Shown: positions 40,615 through 50,179, numbered from the stretch's first letter. The stretch: 64,000 nucleotides of DNA from Bacillota bacterium (GCA_023460035.1 JAEWRN010000040.1:28291-92290), one strand, 5' to 3'. Program-made: numbers and translations. Notes: generated by a model from the sequence alone, not told the origin.

Positions 40615-43600
40615 ATGGAGATGGAACGAAGGGAAGGGTTTGCCCCGCAGGGTCTTTACGACCCCGCCTTTGAGCACGATGCCTGTGGCATCGGCGCAGT
40701 GGTGGACATCAAGGGCCGTAAAAGTTACAAAACGGTCGATGACGCGCTGAAAATCGTCGAAAAGCTGGAGCACCGTGCAGGCAAGGACGCCGAGGGCAAA
40801 ACAGGCGATGGTGTGGGCATTCTGCTGCAAATTTCACACCGCTTTTTTGCAAAGGCGGCGGCAGAACTGTCGCTGCCGCTGGGGCAAGAGCGCGATTATG
40901 GCGTGGGCATGTTCTTCTTCCCACAGGACGCGCTGAAACGCAGCCAGGCGCGCAAGATGTTTGAAGTCATCGTCGAAAAAGAGGGCATGCAGTTTTTAGG
41001 CTGGCGCACGGTGCCGGTCGATTCGTCGATTCTGGGCAGCAAGGCACTGGCCAAAATGCCGTTTATCGAGCAGGGCTTTGTCGCCCGGCCCGCCAATGTG
41101 CAAAAAGGGCTGGATTTTGACCGCAAGCTGTACACGGCCCGCCGCGTGTTTGAACAGTCTGCCGACACCACCTATGTCTGCTCGCTGTCCAGCCGCACCA
41201 TCGTGTACAAGGGCATGTTTTTAGTGCACCAGCTGCGCGGCTTTTACAAGGACTTGCAGGACAAAGATTACCAGTCGGCCATTGCGCTGGTACACTCGCG
41301 CTTTTCTACCAACACCAACCCGTCGTGGGAGCGTGCGCACCCCAACCGGCTGTTGCTGCACAACGGCGAGATCAACACCATTCGCGGCAACGCCGACCGC
41401 ATGCTGGCGCGTGAGGAGACGATGTCCTCGCCGCTGCTGGACGCCGACGCCGACAAAATTTACCCGGTGGTCGATAACCGCGGTTCCGACTCGGCTATTT
41501 TAGACAATACGCTGGAATTTATGATGATGGCCGGTATGGAGCTGCCGCTTGCCGTGATGGTGACAATACCGGAGCCGTGGAGCAACGACAAGGCCATTTC
41601 GCGCGCAAAGCGCGACTTATACCAGTACTACGCCATTTTGATGGAGCCGTGGGACGGCCCCGCGTCGATTTTGTTTTCAGACGGCGACATGGTGGGGGCG
41701 GTGCTGGACCGCAACGGCCTGCGCCCCTCGCGCTACTATGTCACCAGTGACGGGCGGCTGATCTTGTCGTCCGAGGTGGGCGTGCTGGATATCCCGCCGG
41801 AAAAAATCGTCGAAAAGTCGCGCCTCAAGCCCGGCCGCATGCTGCTGGTGGATACCGTGCAGGGCCAGGTGATTGAGGACAGCGAGCTGAAAAAGCGCTA
41901 TGCCACCCGCCAGCCCTACGGCGAATGGCTGGACAAAAATTTATTACACCTTGCCGATTTGCCCATCCCGAACCAACGGGTGGAAAGCCGCTCGCCCGAA
42001 GAGCTGGCCCGCCTGCAAAAGGCATTCGGCTATACGTACGAGGATGTGAAAAACACCATTCTGCCGATGGCGAAAACCGGGGCAGAGCCCACGGCCGCCA
42101 TGGGCATTGATATCCCGCTGGCCGTGCTGGACGACAAGGGCCAGCCGCTGTTCAACTATTTTAAACAGCTGTTTGCACAGGTGACCAACCCGCCTATCGA
42201 CGCCATTCGCGAAGAGGTCGTCACCGACACCACGGTGTACATCGGCGACGACGGCAACCTGCTGCAGGAGAAGGCCGAAAACTGCAAGGTGTTGCAGGTG
42301 CACAACCCCATCCTCACCTCGGTTGACCTGATGAAGATTCGGCACATGAAAAAACCGGGCTTCCATGTCGAAACCGTGTCGATGCTGTACTACAAAAACA
42401 CCCCCATCGAGCGGGCGATTGACCATATGTTTGTGGTGGTGGACCGCGCTTACCGCGCCGGGGCGAATATCATTATTCTGTCCGACCGCGGGGTGGACGA
42501 AAACCACGTCGCGCTGCCCTCGCTGCTGGCGGTCTCGGCACTGGAACAATACCTTGTGCGCACTCGCAAGCGCACGGCGGTGTCCATCGTGCTCGAATCT
42601 GCCGAGCCGCGCGACGTGCATCATTTTGCGACGCTGCTTGGCTATGGCGCGCGCGCCATCAACCCCTACCTTGCGCAGGAGACGATTGCCGAGCTGATTG
42701 ACGAGGGCCTGCTGGACAAGGACTACCATGTCGCGCTGGATGATTACAACAATGCCATTTTGCAGGGCATCGTTAAAATTGCCTCTAAAATGGGCATTTC
42801 CACCGTGCAGTCGTACCAGTCCGCCCGCATTTTTGAGGCGGTGGGTATCTCGAAAGAGGTCATTGACGAGTACTTTACCGGTACCGTTTCGCGCGTGGGC
42901 GGCATAGGCCTCGACGAAATTGCGCAGCTGGTTGACCGCAACCATTCGCGTGCGTTTGACCCGCTGGGCCTTGGCACCGACCTTGCGCTTGACTCGATGG
43001 GCGCCCACAAGGCGCGCGCGGGGTACGAGGACCACATGTATAACCCGCAGACCATTCACCTGCTGCAAGAGGCCACCCGCCGCGGCGATTACGAGTTATT
43101 TAAGCAGTACACCGCGCTGGTAGACGACGAAAACAGCCCGCACACGCTGCGCGGCCTGCTGGAAATGCAGTACGGCGACACCCCGCTGCCGCTGGAAGAA
43201 GTGGAAAGCGTCGACTCGATTGTGAAACGGTTTAAAACCGGCGCGATGAGCTACGGCTCTATTTCGCAGGAGGCGCACGAGTGCATGGCGCAGGCCATGA
43301 ACATGCTGGGCGGCAAGTCGAACTCCGGCGAGGGCGGCGAGCGGCCCGAGCGCCTTGGCACCGACCGCAACTCGGCCATCAAACAGGTGGCCAGCGGGCG
43401 CTTTGGCGTCACGTCGGAGTATTTGGTGTCGGCAAATGAAATTCAAATTAAAATGGCGCAGGGCGCAAAGCCCGGCGAGGGCGGCCATCTGCCCAGCAAA
43501 AAGGTATATCCGTGGATTGCCAAAACACGGCATTCCACCGCGGGCGTGTCGCTCATTTCGCCGCCGCCGCACCACGACATCTATTCCATTGAAGACCTTG

Positions 43601-45162
43601 CCCAGCTGATTTACGACCTGAAAAATGCCAACCGGCAGGCGCGCATTTCGGTTAAGCTGGTGTCAGAGGCAGGGGTGGGCACCATTGCCGCCGGTGTGGC
43701 CAAAGCGGGCGCACAGGTGGTGCTGATTTCCGGCCATGACGGCGGCACCGGCGCCGCCCCCCGCACATCCATCCACTCGGCCGGCCTGCCGTGGGAGCTG
43801 GGCCTTGCCGAAACCCACCAGACGCTGATGGAAAACGGCCTGCGCTCACGTGTGGTGATAGAGACCGACGGCAAGCTGATGAGCGGGCGCGACGTCGCCA
43901 TTGCCTGTATGCTGGGCGCAGAGGAATTTGGCTTTGCCACCGCGCCGCTGGTGACGATGGGCTGCGTGATGATGCGGGTTTGCAACCTAGACACCTGCCC
44001 CGTGGGCGTTGCCACCCAAAACCCAGAGCTGCGCAAGCGTTTTCGCGGCAAGCCCGAGTATGTGGCAAACTTTATGCGCTTTATTGCGCAAGAGCTGCGT
44101 GAGCATATGGCAAAGCTGGGCGTGCGCACCGTGGACGAGCTGGTGGGCCGCACCGACCTGTTGCAGGTGCGCCGCCACGCCGTCAATGGCCGCGCCGCAA
44201 AAATAGACCTTTCGGGCGTGCTGGCAAACCCGTGGCTGGGCACCGGCGTAAAACGCCACTTTGACCCGGCCGATGTGTTTGACTTCAAGCTGCAGGACAC
44301 GCTGGACCTCAGCCTGCTGGAAAAGAAGCTGCAAAAGGCGCTTGAAAAAGGCGAAAAGGCACGGGTCGAAATCCCGGTGTCGTCCACCAACCGCACGCTG
44401 GGCACCATTTTGGGCTCTGATTTGACGCGCAAATACAGCGGGGGCCTTGCCGACGATACCATCACCGTAAAGTGCAACGGCGGCGGTGGGCAGTCGTTTG
44501 GCGCGTTTATCCCGCGCGGTCTCACGCTGGAGCTGGAGGGCGACTCCAACGACTACTTTGGCAAGGGGCTTTCGGGCGGCAAGCTGATTGTCTACCCGCC
44601 CAAGGGCAGCCCGTTTGCGGCGGATGAAAACATCATCATCGGCAACGTGGCGCTGTACGGCGCTACCTCCGGCAAAGCCTTTGTGTGCGGGGTCGCAGGC
44701 GAGCGCTTTTGCGTGCGCAACTCCGGCGCCATTGCGGTGGTAGAGGGCGTGGGTGACCACGGCTGCGAGTACATGACCGGCGGGCGCGCGGTGGTTTTGG
44801 GACGCACCGGCAAAAACTTTGCCGCCGGCATGTCGGGAGGTGTCGCCTATGTGCTGGACGAAGGGCGCGACCTTTACATGCGGCTCAACAAAGAATTTGT
44901 GTCGATGGAGCAGGTCACCGAAAAGCACGACATTGCCGAGCTGAAAGATTTGATCAGCCAGCATGCCGCGGCTACCGGTTCTGCGCGCGGCAAGGCCATT
45001 CTGGCCGATTTTGCCCGCTATCTGCCGTTTTTCAAAAAAATACTGCCTTACGACTACGACCGCATGCTGCGCACCATTGCCCAGATGGAAGAGAAGGGCA
45101 TGAACCGCGAGCAGGCCGAAGTTGAGGCCTTTTATGTGAATACGAGAGGAGGGGAACGCTGA
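40615..45162 (+). CDS. gltB: Glutamate synthase large subunit
   Basis: The 1515-residue protein carries the full GltB order. The class II glutamine amidotransferase domain starts at the Cys in EHDACGIGAV, which becomes N-terminal after propeptide removal. A central linker domain follows, then the FMN-binding synthase barrel (KSNSGEGGERPERL, KPGEGGHLPSKKV, SGHDGGTGAAPRTS), and the 3Fe-4S cluster cysteines in VCNLDTCPVGVATQNP. The C-terminal GXGXG beta-helix ends it. It makes two glutamates from glutamine and 2-oxoglutarate with electrons from GltD. The gltD start overlaps its stop by one base (TGATG). Confidence 0.97.
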   Translation: MEMERREGFAPQGLYDPAFEHDACGIGAVVDIKGRKSYKTVDDALKIVEKLEHRAGKDAEGKTGDGVGILLQISHRFFAKAAAELSLPLGQERDYGVGMFFFPQDALKRSQARKMFEVIVEKEGMQFLGWRTVPVDSSILGSKALAKMPFIEQGFVARPANVQKGLDFDRKLYTARRVFEQSADTTYVCSLSSRTIVYKGMFLVHQLRGFYKDLQDKDYQSAIALVHSRFSTNTNPSWERAHPNRLLLHNGEINTIRGNADRMLAREETMSSPLLDADADKIYPVVDNRGSDSAILDNTLEFMMMAGMELPLAVMVTIPEPWSNDKAISRAKRDLYQYYAILMEPWDGPASILFSDGDMVGAVLDRNGLRPSRYYVTSDGRLILSSEVGVLDIPPEKIVEKSRLKPGRMLLVDTVQGQVIEDSELKKRYATRQPYGEWLDKNLLHLADLPIPNQRVESRSPEELARLQKAFGYTYEDVKNTILPMAKTGAEPTAAMGIDIPLAVLDDKGQPLFNYFKQLFAQVTNPPIDAIREEVVTDTTVYIGDDGNLLQEKAENCKVLQVHNPILTSVDLMKIRHMKKPGFHVETVSMLYYKNTPIERAIDHMFVVVDRAYRAGANIIILSDRGVDENHVALPSLLAVSALEQYLVRTRKRTAVSIVLESAEPRDVHHFATLLGYGARAINPYLAQETIAELIDEGLLDKDYHVALDDYNNAILQGIVKIASKMGISTVQSYQSARIFEAVGISKEVIDEYFTGTVSRVGGIGLDEIAQLVDRNHSRAFDPLGLGTDLALDSMGAHKARAGYEDHMYNPQTIHLLQEATRRGDYELFKQYTALVDDENSPHTLRGLLEMQYGDTPLPLEEVESVDSIVKRFKTGAMSYGSISQEAHECMAQAMNMLGGKSNSGEGGERPERLGTDRNSAIKQVASGRFGVTSEYLVSANEIQIKMAQGAKPGEGGHLPSKKVYPWIAKTRHSTAGVSLISPPPHHDIYSIEDLAQLIYDLKNANRQARISVKLVSEAGVGTIAAGVAKAGAQVVLISGHDGGTGAAPRTSIHSAGLPWELGLAETHQTLMENGLRSRVVIETDGKLMSGRDVAIACMLGAEEFGFATAPLVTMGCVMMRVCNLDTCPVGVATQNPELRKRFRGKPEYVANFMRFIAQELREHMAKLGVRTVDELVGRTDLLQVRRHAVNGRAAKIDLSGVLANPWLGTGVKRHFDPADVFDFKLQDTLDLSLLEKKLQKALEKGEKARVEIPVSSTNRTLGTILGSDLTRKYSGGLADDTITVKCNGGGGQSFGAFIPRGLTLELEGDSNDYFGKGLSGGKLIVYPPKGSPFAADENIIIGNVALYGATSGKAFVCGVAGERFCVRNSGAIAVVEGVGDHGCEYMTGGRAVVLGRTGKNFAAGMSGGVAYVLDEGRDLYMRLNKEFVSMEQVTEKHDIAELKDLISQHAAATGSARGKAILADFARYLPFFKKILPYDYDRMLRTIAQMEEKGMNREQAEVEAFYVNTRGGER

Positions 45163-46622
45163 TGGGCAAGCCCACCGGTTTTCTGGAGTATCAGCGCAAG
45201 GTGAATCCCAGCGAGTCACCTCTCGAGCGCATCACCCATTACAATGAATTTCACCCGCTGCTCAGCGAAGAAGAGCGCCGCACGCAGGGTGCGCGCTGCA
45301 TGGAGTGCGGCGTGCCGTTCTGTCAGTCGGGCGCCGTGCTGAACGGCATGGTCTCCGGCTGCCCCATCCACAACCTGATCCCGGAGTGGAACGACCTTGT
45401 TTACACCGGCAACTTTGGCCACGCGTTGCAACGGCTGATGAAGACCAATAATTTCCCCGAATTCACCGGCCGCGTTTGCCCGGCGCTGTGCGAGACCGCC
45501 TGCACCTGCGGGCTAAACGGCGACCCCGTGACCATTAAAGACAACGAGCTTGGTATTATTGAAGAGGCGTGGCAAAAAGGGCTGGTACAGCCAAACCCGC
45601 CCAAGGTGCGCACCGGCAAGCGCATTGCCGTTGTGGGCAGCGGGCCATCCGGCCTTGCCGCCGCCGACCAATTAAACCACCGCGGGCACACCGTCACGGT
45701 GTTCGAGCGTGCCGACCGCGTGGGCGGTCTGATGATGTACGGCATCCCCAACATGAAGCTGGAAAAGCAGATTGTCAGCCGCCGCACCGACCTGATGGCG
45801 GCGGAGGGGGTCGAGTTTCGCACCGGGGTCGAAGTGGGCAAAGACCTTTCGGCACAAGAGCTGCTGCGCGGCTATGACGCGGTGGTACTGTGCTGCGGCG
45901 CCGCAAACCCGCGCGATTTAAAGGTGCCGGGGCGCGAGGGCGACGGCGTGTACTTTGCCGTGGACTTTTTGAAAGCGACCACCAAAAGCCTGCTGGACAG
46001 CAATTTAAAAGACAATGCCTTTATTTCGGCAAAGGGTAAAAACGTCGTGATTGTGGGCGGCGGCGACACCGGCAACGACTGCGTGGGCACGTCAATCCGC
46101 CACGGGTGCAAGTCGGTGGTGCAGCTGGAAATGATGCCAAAAGCACCCGACGCCCGCACCGACACCAACACTTGGCCGGAATGGCCTAAAATCGCCAAGA
46201 CCGATTACGGGCAGGAGGAGGCCATCGCCGTATTTGGCGCAGACCCCCGCCGTTACCAGACCACGATTGCCGAGCTGCTGCGCGACAAAGCGGGCGCGTT
46301 GGTTGGGGTAAAAACGGTCAAGCTGGGGCCGGACCTCAAGCCGGTTGCCGGCACCGAAGAGGTGCTGGACTGCGAGCTGCTGCTGATTGCCGCGGGCTTT
46401 TTGGGCCCGCAGGACGAAGTGCCCGAGGCCTTTGGCTTAAAGCGCACCCCGCGCAGCTGTGTTGAAACGGCGCCCGGCGGGTTTGCGTCCTCCGCCCCCC
46501 GCGTGTTTACCGCAGGGGATATGCACCGCGGCCAGTCGCTGGTGGTGTGGGCCATTTACGAGGGGCGTGCCGCGGCGCGCGAAGTGGATGAATTTTTAAT
46601 GGGCTACACGAACCTGGAATGA
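45162..46622 (+). CDS. gltD: Glutamate synthase NAD(P)H small subunit
   Basis: The 486-residue flavoprotein supplies electrons to GltB. The N-terminal part has the cysteines of two 4Fe-4S clusters (GARCMECGVPFCQSG, GCPIHNLIPEWN, VCPALCETACTCGL). The FAD site is VVGSGPSGLAAADQL and the NAD(P) site is VIVGGGDTGNDCVGTS, with FTAGDMHRGQSLVVWAI near the C-terminus. Length and order are standard. It is translationally coupled to gltB and closes the operon before a strong terminator. Confidence 0.97.
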   Translation: MGKPTGFLEYQRKVNPSESPLERITHYNEFHPLLSEEERRTQGARCMECGVPFCQSGAVLNGMVSGCPIHNLIPEWNDLVYTGNFGHALQRLMKTNNFPEFTGRVCPALCETACTCGLNGDPVTIKDNELGIIEEAWQKGLVQPNPPKVRTGKRIAVVGSGPSGLAAADQLNHRGHTVTVFERADRVGGLMMYGIPNMKLEKQIVSRRTDLMAAEGVEFRTGVEVGKDLSAQELLRGYDAVVLCCGAANPRDLKVPGREGDGVYFAVDFLKATTKSLLDSNLKDNAFISAKGKNVVIVGGGDTGNDCVGTSIRHGCKSVVQLEMMPKAPDARTDTNTWPEWPKIAKTDYGQEEAIAVFGADPRRYQTTIAELLRDKAGALVGVKTVKLGPDLKPVAGTEEVLDCELLLIAAGFLGPQDEVPEAFGLKRTPRSCVETAPGGFASSAPRVFTAGDMHRGQSLVVWAIYEGRAAAREVDEFLMGYTNLE

Positions 46623-46643
46623 GGTTGTTTAAACCCAAGTAAT

Positions 46644-46690
46644 ACAGGGTGTGCTTTGCTGGTTTGGCAAAGCACACCCTGTTTGTTTTT
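46644..46690 (+). terminator. Intrinsic terminator of gltBD
   Basis: A perfect 16-bp stem (46644-46659 with 46667-46682) is followed by TTTGTTTTT. Confidence 0.92.
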
Positions 46691-46718
46691 GTGTGGGCGG
46701 CAGGCAGAACGTGGGGGA

Positions 46719-46747
46719 TTGAAATCTATACTAAATTGAGGTACTAT
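46719..46747 (+). promoter_or_regulatory. Promoter of msrAB
   Basis: TTGAAA (46719-46724) and TACTAT (46742-46747) have 17-bp spacing. Confidence 0.6.
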
Positions 46748-46820
46748 AAAGGCAGGGCAGGGCCGCACGGCGGCCACCGCCTGTTTGAAATAATAAATCA
46801 ACCAGCAGGAGGTGCTGTTT

Positions 46821-47771
46821 ATGTCTGAAATTTACCTTGCAGGCGGCTGCTTTTGGGGGATGGAAAAATACATTGCGTCGGTGCACGGGGTGCAGGACAC
46901 CGAGGTAGGGTATGCCAACGGCACCACGCAAAACCCCACCTATGAAGAGGTTTGCAGCCACACCACCGGCCACGCCGAAACGGTGCGGGTGGTGTATGAC
47001 GCCGCGGTGGTGCCGCTGAGCTTTTTGCTAAACCTTTATTTTGACGCCATTGACCCGGTGTCGGTCAACCGGCAGGGCGGCGACCGCGGCCCGCAGTACC
47101 GCACCGGCATTTATTACACCGATGCCGGCGACCGCCCGGTGATTGACAAGGCGATTGCCACGCTGGCAAAAAAGTATACCCAGCCGATTGCCATCGAGGT
47201 GCGCCCGCTGGAAAATTTTAGCCGGGCAGAGGAGTACCACCAGGATTACCTGGACAAAAACCCCGGCGGGTACTGCCACATTGCACCCGAAAAATTTGCA
47301 AAGGCCGCGGCCGCGGTGGTGGACCCCACAGCCTATGCCCCGCAAAGTGACGACGCGCTGCGCGCCGCGCTGACCGAGCGCCAGTACGAGGTGACCCGGC
47401 ACAGCGCCACCGAGCCCCCGTTTCAAAACGAGTACTATGACACCTTTCGCCCCGGCATTTATGTCGACATCACCACCGGCGAGCCGCTGTTCAGCTCTGC
47501 CGACAAGTTTGAAAGCGGGTGCGGCTGGCCCAGTTTTGCAAAGCCGCTAGACCCGAACGTGGTAAAGCAACTGCAAGACACCACCCACGGCATGGTGCGC
47601 ACCGAGGTGCGCAGCCGCGTGGGGGACGCCCACCTTGGGCATGTGTTCAATGACGGCCCCACAGAGCTTGGCGGCCTGCGCTACTGCATCAACAGTGCGT
47701 CGCTGCGCTTTGTGCCAAAAGATGAAATGCAGCAAAACGGCTATGGGTATCTGCTGCCGCTGGTAGAGTAG
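46821..47771 (+). CDS. msrAB: Fused peptide-methionine sulfoxide reductase MsrA-MsrB
   Basis: The 316-residue fusion repairs both stereoisomers of methionine sulfoxide. Residues about 1-165 are MsrA with the catalytic Cys in AGGCFWGMEKY. Residues about 175-316 are MsrB with ESGCGWPSF, GHVFNDGP and the catalytic Cys in GGLRYCINSASLRF. The two CxxC zinc pairs of many MsrB proteins are absent (GIYVDITTGEPLF where the first would be), so this is the zinc-free form. The start has a perfect AGGAGGTG site. It suits an anaerobe exposed to oxidants, like the desulfoferrodoxin at 7.9 kb. Confidence 0.96.
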   Translation: MSEIYLAGGCFWGMEKYIASVHGVQDTEVGYANGTTQNPTYEEVCSHTTGHAETVRVVYDAAVVPLSFLLNLYFDAIDPVSVNRQGGDRGPQYRTGIYYTDAGDRPVIDKAIATLAKKYTQPIAIEVRPLENFSRAEEYHQDYLDKNPGGYCHIAPEKFAKAAAAVVDPTAYAPQSDDALRAALTERQYEVTRHSATEPPFQNEYYDTFRPGIYVDITTGEPLFSSADKFESGCGWPSFAKPLDPNVVKQLQDTTHGMVRTEVRSRVGDAHLGHVFNDGPTELGGLRYCINSASLRFVPKDEMQQNGYGYLLPLVE

Positions 47772-47791
47772 CCGCGTAAAAACAAAAACAC

Positions 47792-47836
47792 AAAAAAGGC
47801 CCCCGCTTGCCATACCGGCAAGCGAGGGCCTTTTTT
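47792..47836. terminator. Bidirectional terminator between msrAB and mntH
   Basis: A long stem (47792-47811 with 47817-47836, one mismatch) has A6 on one side and T6 on the other, so it serves both converging genes. Confidence 0.9.
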
Positions 47837-47847
47837 AAGGCAGCGCG

Positions 47848-49083
47848 TTACAGCGCGCTGATTAGCAGTGCAATATTTAGTACCGTCACAACAAGGCCTA
47901 CCACCCAAAGCAGCGTTTTGTCCAGCCGCGAGTTTGCGTATTTGCCCATGACCTTGTGTGAAGAGGTCAGGTAAATCTGCGTAAAAATCGTAATCGGCAG
48001 TTGAATGCTCAGCAGCATCTGCGAATAAATCAGACCGTCAAACGGCGACGAGATGAAAAAGATGATGACGGCGGCCGTGACCATTGTAACCAGCACACCG
48101 GTTTTGGTGTGGCTGTCGTGAATGTCGTACGGCTCTGCAAACATGCCGGCAAAAATACTGCCGCCCGCCATGCCCGCCGTGATGCTGGAGGACAGACCCG
48201 CAAACAGCAGCGCCACCGCAAACACCACCGATGCCGCGTTGCCCAGCAGCGGGCGCAGCATCTGTTCTGCCTGCGCAAGGTCGTTTACCACAATACCGTT
48301 TTCAAAAAAAGTGGCGGCGGCCATTAAAATCATCGCGCTGTTAATGGCCCAGCCAATCAGCATCGAAAACAAGGTGTCGGCAAATTCGTATTTCAGCTGT
48401 TTTTGAATCACCGTTTCATCCTGCAAATTCCACTGCCTGCTTTGGATGATTTCGGAGTGCAAAAACAGGTTGTGCGGCATCACCACCGCACCCAGCACGC
48501 TCATGATGATGGGCATCGACCCGGTGGGGAACGCCGGCGTCACCCACCCGGCGGCGGCCTGCGGCCAGCCGATGTTGACAATGGCAATCTCAAATAAAAA
48601 CGAAAGCCCAATCAGCGACACAAAGCCGATGATAATTTTTTCTATTTTTTTGTACGAGTTGGTAAACTGCAAAAACAGCGCGACGACCAGCACCAGCAGT
48701 GAGCCCAGTTTGATGGGCAGGTGAAACAGCATATTCAGCGCAATGGCGCCGCCCAAAATTTCGGCCAGCGCGGTGGACACTGCGGCGGCGACGGCAGTGC
48801 CCAAAATCACAAAGCGCAGCCACGGGCGCACGTTTTCAGTCGTCGCCTCGGCAAGGCACTTGCCGGTCACGATGCCAAGGTGCGCGGCATTGTGCTGCAA
48901 TAAAATCAGCATGATGGTAGAAAGCGTCACCATCCACAGCAGCGTATAGCCGTAGGCAGAGCCCGCCGCAATGTTGGACGCCCAGTTGCCGGGGTCAATA
49001 AACCCCACGGTCACCAGCAGGCCGGGCCCGACGTATTTCAAAAAACCAAGGGCAGGGTGGTGCTTGCCCGAAAACAGCTTCAT
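47848..49083 (-). CDS. mntH: Nramp-family divalent metal transporter (MntH-like)
   Basis: The 411-residue protein has eleven predicted membrane helices. Helix 1 has the Nramp signature GFIDPGNWASNI and helix 6 has VMPHNLFLHSEI; the Met in MPH favours Mn2+ and Fe2+ over Mg2+ or Ca2+. It imports transition metal with protons. The ATG at 49083 is used because GAGGGGG lies seven bases upstream; an ATG two codons earlier is too close to it. It has its own promoter with a palindrome in the spacer. Confidence 0.93.
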   Translation of the reverse strand: MKLFSGKHHPALGFLKYVGPGLLVTVGFIDPGNWASNIAAGSAYGYTLLWMVTLSTIMLILLQHNAAHLGIVTGKCLAEATTENVRPWLRFVILGTAVAAAVSTALAEILGGAIALNMLFHLPIKLGSLLVLVVALFLQFTNSYKKIEKIIIGFVSLIGLSFLFEIAIVNIGWPQAAAGWVTPAFPTGSMPIIMSVLGAVVMPHNLFLHSEIIQSRQWNLQDETVIQKQLKYEFADTLFSMLIGWAINSAMILMAAATFFENGIVVNDLAQAEQMLRPLLGNAASVVFAVALLFAGLSSSITAGMAGGSIFAGMFAEPYDIHDSHTKTGVLVTMVTAAVIIFFISSPFDGLIYSQMLLSIQLPITIFTQIYLTSSHKVMGKYANSRLDKTLLWVVGLVVTVLNIALLISAL

Positions 49084-49104
49084 CAACATTCCCCCTCGCC
49101 CAAT

Positions 49105-49133
49105 ATCATAACTTTTTTAGGCCTAGTTTGCAA
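49105..49133 (-). promoter_or_regulatory. mntH promoter with TAGGCCTA palindrome
   Basis: On the minus strand TTGCAA (49128-49133) and TATGAT (49105-49110) have 17-bp spacing. TAGGCCTA lies within the spacer, a likely regulator position, though it does not match a specific known MntR or DtxR box closely. Confidence 0.65.
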
Positions 49134-49165
49134 TCGGTCTGGGGCACAAAAACACCGCCGACCGC

Positions 49166-49192
49166 AAAAAAGCCCCGGCGGTGTGCCGGGGC
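49166..49192 (-). terminator. Terminator of the two small genes
   Basis: On the minus strand GCCCCGGC and GCCGGGGC pair around a 5-nt loop and run into TTTTTT. Confidence 0.88.
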
Positions 49193-49204
49193 AAAAAGTG
49201 CTGG

Positions 49205-49426
49205 TTATTGAAACAGGCCGCCCAGTGCGCCCAGCTTTTCGCCAATGCCGCTGGCCGCCAGCTTTGCCTTTACGGCGGTAATTACCGGTTGCAACTGTTC
49301 ATCCGGCAAATCAAGGCCGGTCATCTGCTCCAGCGCTTTCACCGGGTTTACCTGAAACTCTTTCAGCAGTGCGGGGTTTGCCTGCAGCTTTGCCACAATT
49401 TCTTCTACCTTTGCTTTAATGTCCAT
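49205..49426 (-). CDS. Small protein of unknown function, leader-peptide-like
   Basis: From ATG 49426 the product is 73 residues, acidic and helical: VEEIVAKLQANPALLKEFQVNPVKALEQM, then GLDLPDEQLQPVI and a Gly-rich end LGALGGLFQ. The pattern of helix, N-P repeats and a closing G-G resembles Nif11/nitrile-hydratase-type leader segments, but no modification enzyme or exporter lies nearby, so this is only a resemblance. The GAGGAAT site and 5-bp gap after the DUF1508 gene show it is real and cotranscribed. No function is assigned. Confidence 0.75.
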   Translation of the reverse strand: MDIKAKVEEIVAKLQANPALLKEFQVNPVKALEQMTGLDLPDEQLQPVITAVKAKLAASGIGEKLGALGGLFQ

Positions 49427-49431
49427 GGGGG

Positions 49432-49794
49432 TTATTCCTCCTCTACCGGGCTGCCCGGTGCATTTTTGCGTACGCTGTCGATGCCGTTTAAGCAAGACGC
49501 TTTTTGGGCATAGCCCTCTGAAGCAAGGATGTTTTCGCCGTTCCTTGCCCGCAGCCTGAAGCGGTATTCTTTTGCCTTGTCAAGGTAAAGCTCAAATTTT
49601 GGGTTCTTTTCCTGCCCTTGTGCAGTCTGGTCTTCCAGTGCGGCAGCGGGGGCGTTGGCCCGCACACTTTCAATGCCGTTTTCGCAGGTACCTTTGGTGG
49701 AATAAGTTTCAGAAACCCCAATAATTTCGCCGTTGCCCGCTTTCAGCACAAAACGGTAACCGCTTGCCGATTGTTTGATTACAAATTTACCCAT
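49432..49794 (-). CDS. YegP/DUF1508 protein, two tandem repeats
   Basis: From ATG 49794 the product is 120 residues made of two similar units of about 55 residues. Unit 1 has GKFVIKQSASGYRFVLKAGNG, EIIGVSETYSTKGTCENGIES and VRANAP; unit 2 has KFELYLDKAKEYRFRLRARNG, ILASEGYAQKASCLNGIDS and VRKNAP. This is the DUF1508 (YegP) beta-alpha repeat, found as one or two copies across bacteria. The biochemical role is not known. A GAAAGGGG site precedes the start. It heads a two-gene transcript. Confidence 0.9.
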   Translation of the reverse strand: MGKFVIKQSASGYRFVLKAGNGEIIGVSETYSTKGTCENGIESVRANAPAAALEDQTAQGQEKNPKFELYLDKAKEYRFRLRARNGENILASEGYAQKASCLNGIDSVRKNAPGSPVEEE

Positions 49795-49851
49795 AAAAAA
49801 TACCCCTTTCACAGTGTGCCGATAAGCGGCACAAACGTCTCACTTTTTACC

Positions 49852-49881
49852 AGTCTAACGCGAACTAGTCCTATTTGTCAA
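49852..49881 (-). promoter_or_regulatory. Promoter of the DUF1508 gene pair
   Basis: On the minus strand TTGACA (plus 49876-49881) and TAGACT (49852-49857) are 18 bp apart. Confidence 0.6.
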
Positions 49882-50133
49882 CGCAATGTGCACAAAAAAG
49901 CAGATTTGTTTTGTAAAATTAAAACAAAAATGTCAATAAACTAAAGTATAGCCTCCCAAACGCAGATTACGTTTACCAGCAGCAAAAACCCCGCTTGCCC
50001 CGGTGTGCGGCCAACGGGCAAGGTACCACAATACAACAGGTGCAACCGGGCGAAGGGCAGGCAAATGTTTAAGCCAGGCCACAGGGCCAAAGCAAAGTTT
50101 TGCGGCAGCGGCGGGGGCCTTTTGTAAAATGCA
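49882..50133. other. Intergenic stretch, nothing recognised
   Basis: The stretch lies between the DUF1508 promoter and the flavoprotein terminator. No frame, repeat or known RNA was seen; a few GC-rich inverted repeats are unremarkable. Confidence 0.4.
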
Positions 50134-50179
50134 ATAAAAAACAAGGCCCATACCCTGATAAAACAGGGTGTGGGCCTTG
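50134..50179 (-). terminator. Terminator of the flavoprotein gene
   Basis: On the minus strand a 16-bp stem with one mismatch (50142-50157 with 50164-50179) runs into GTTTTTT. Confidence 0.88.
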
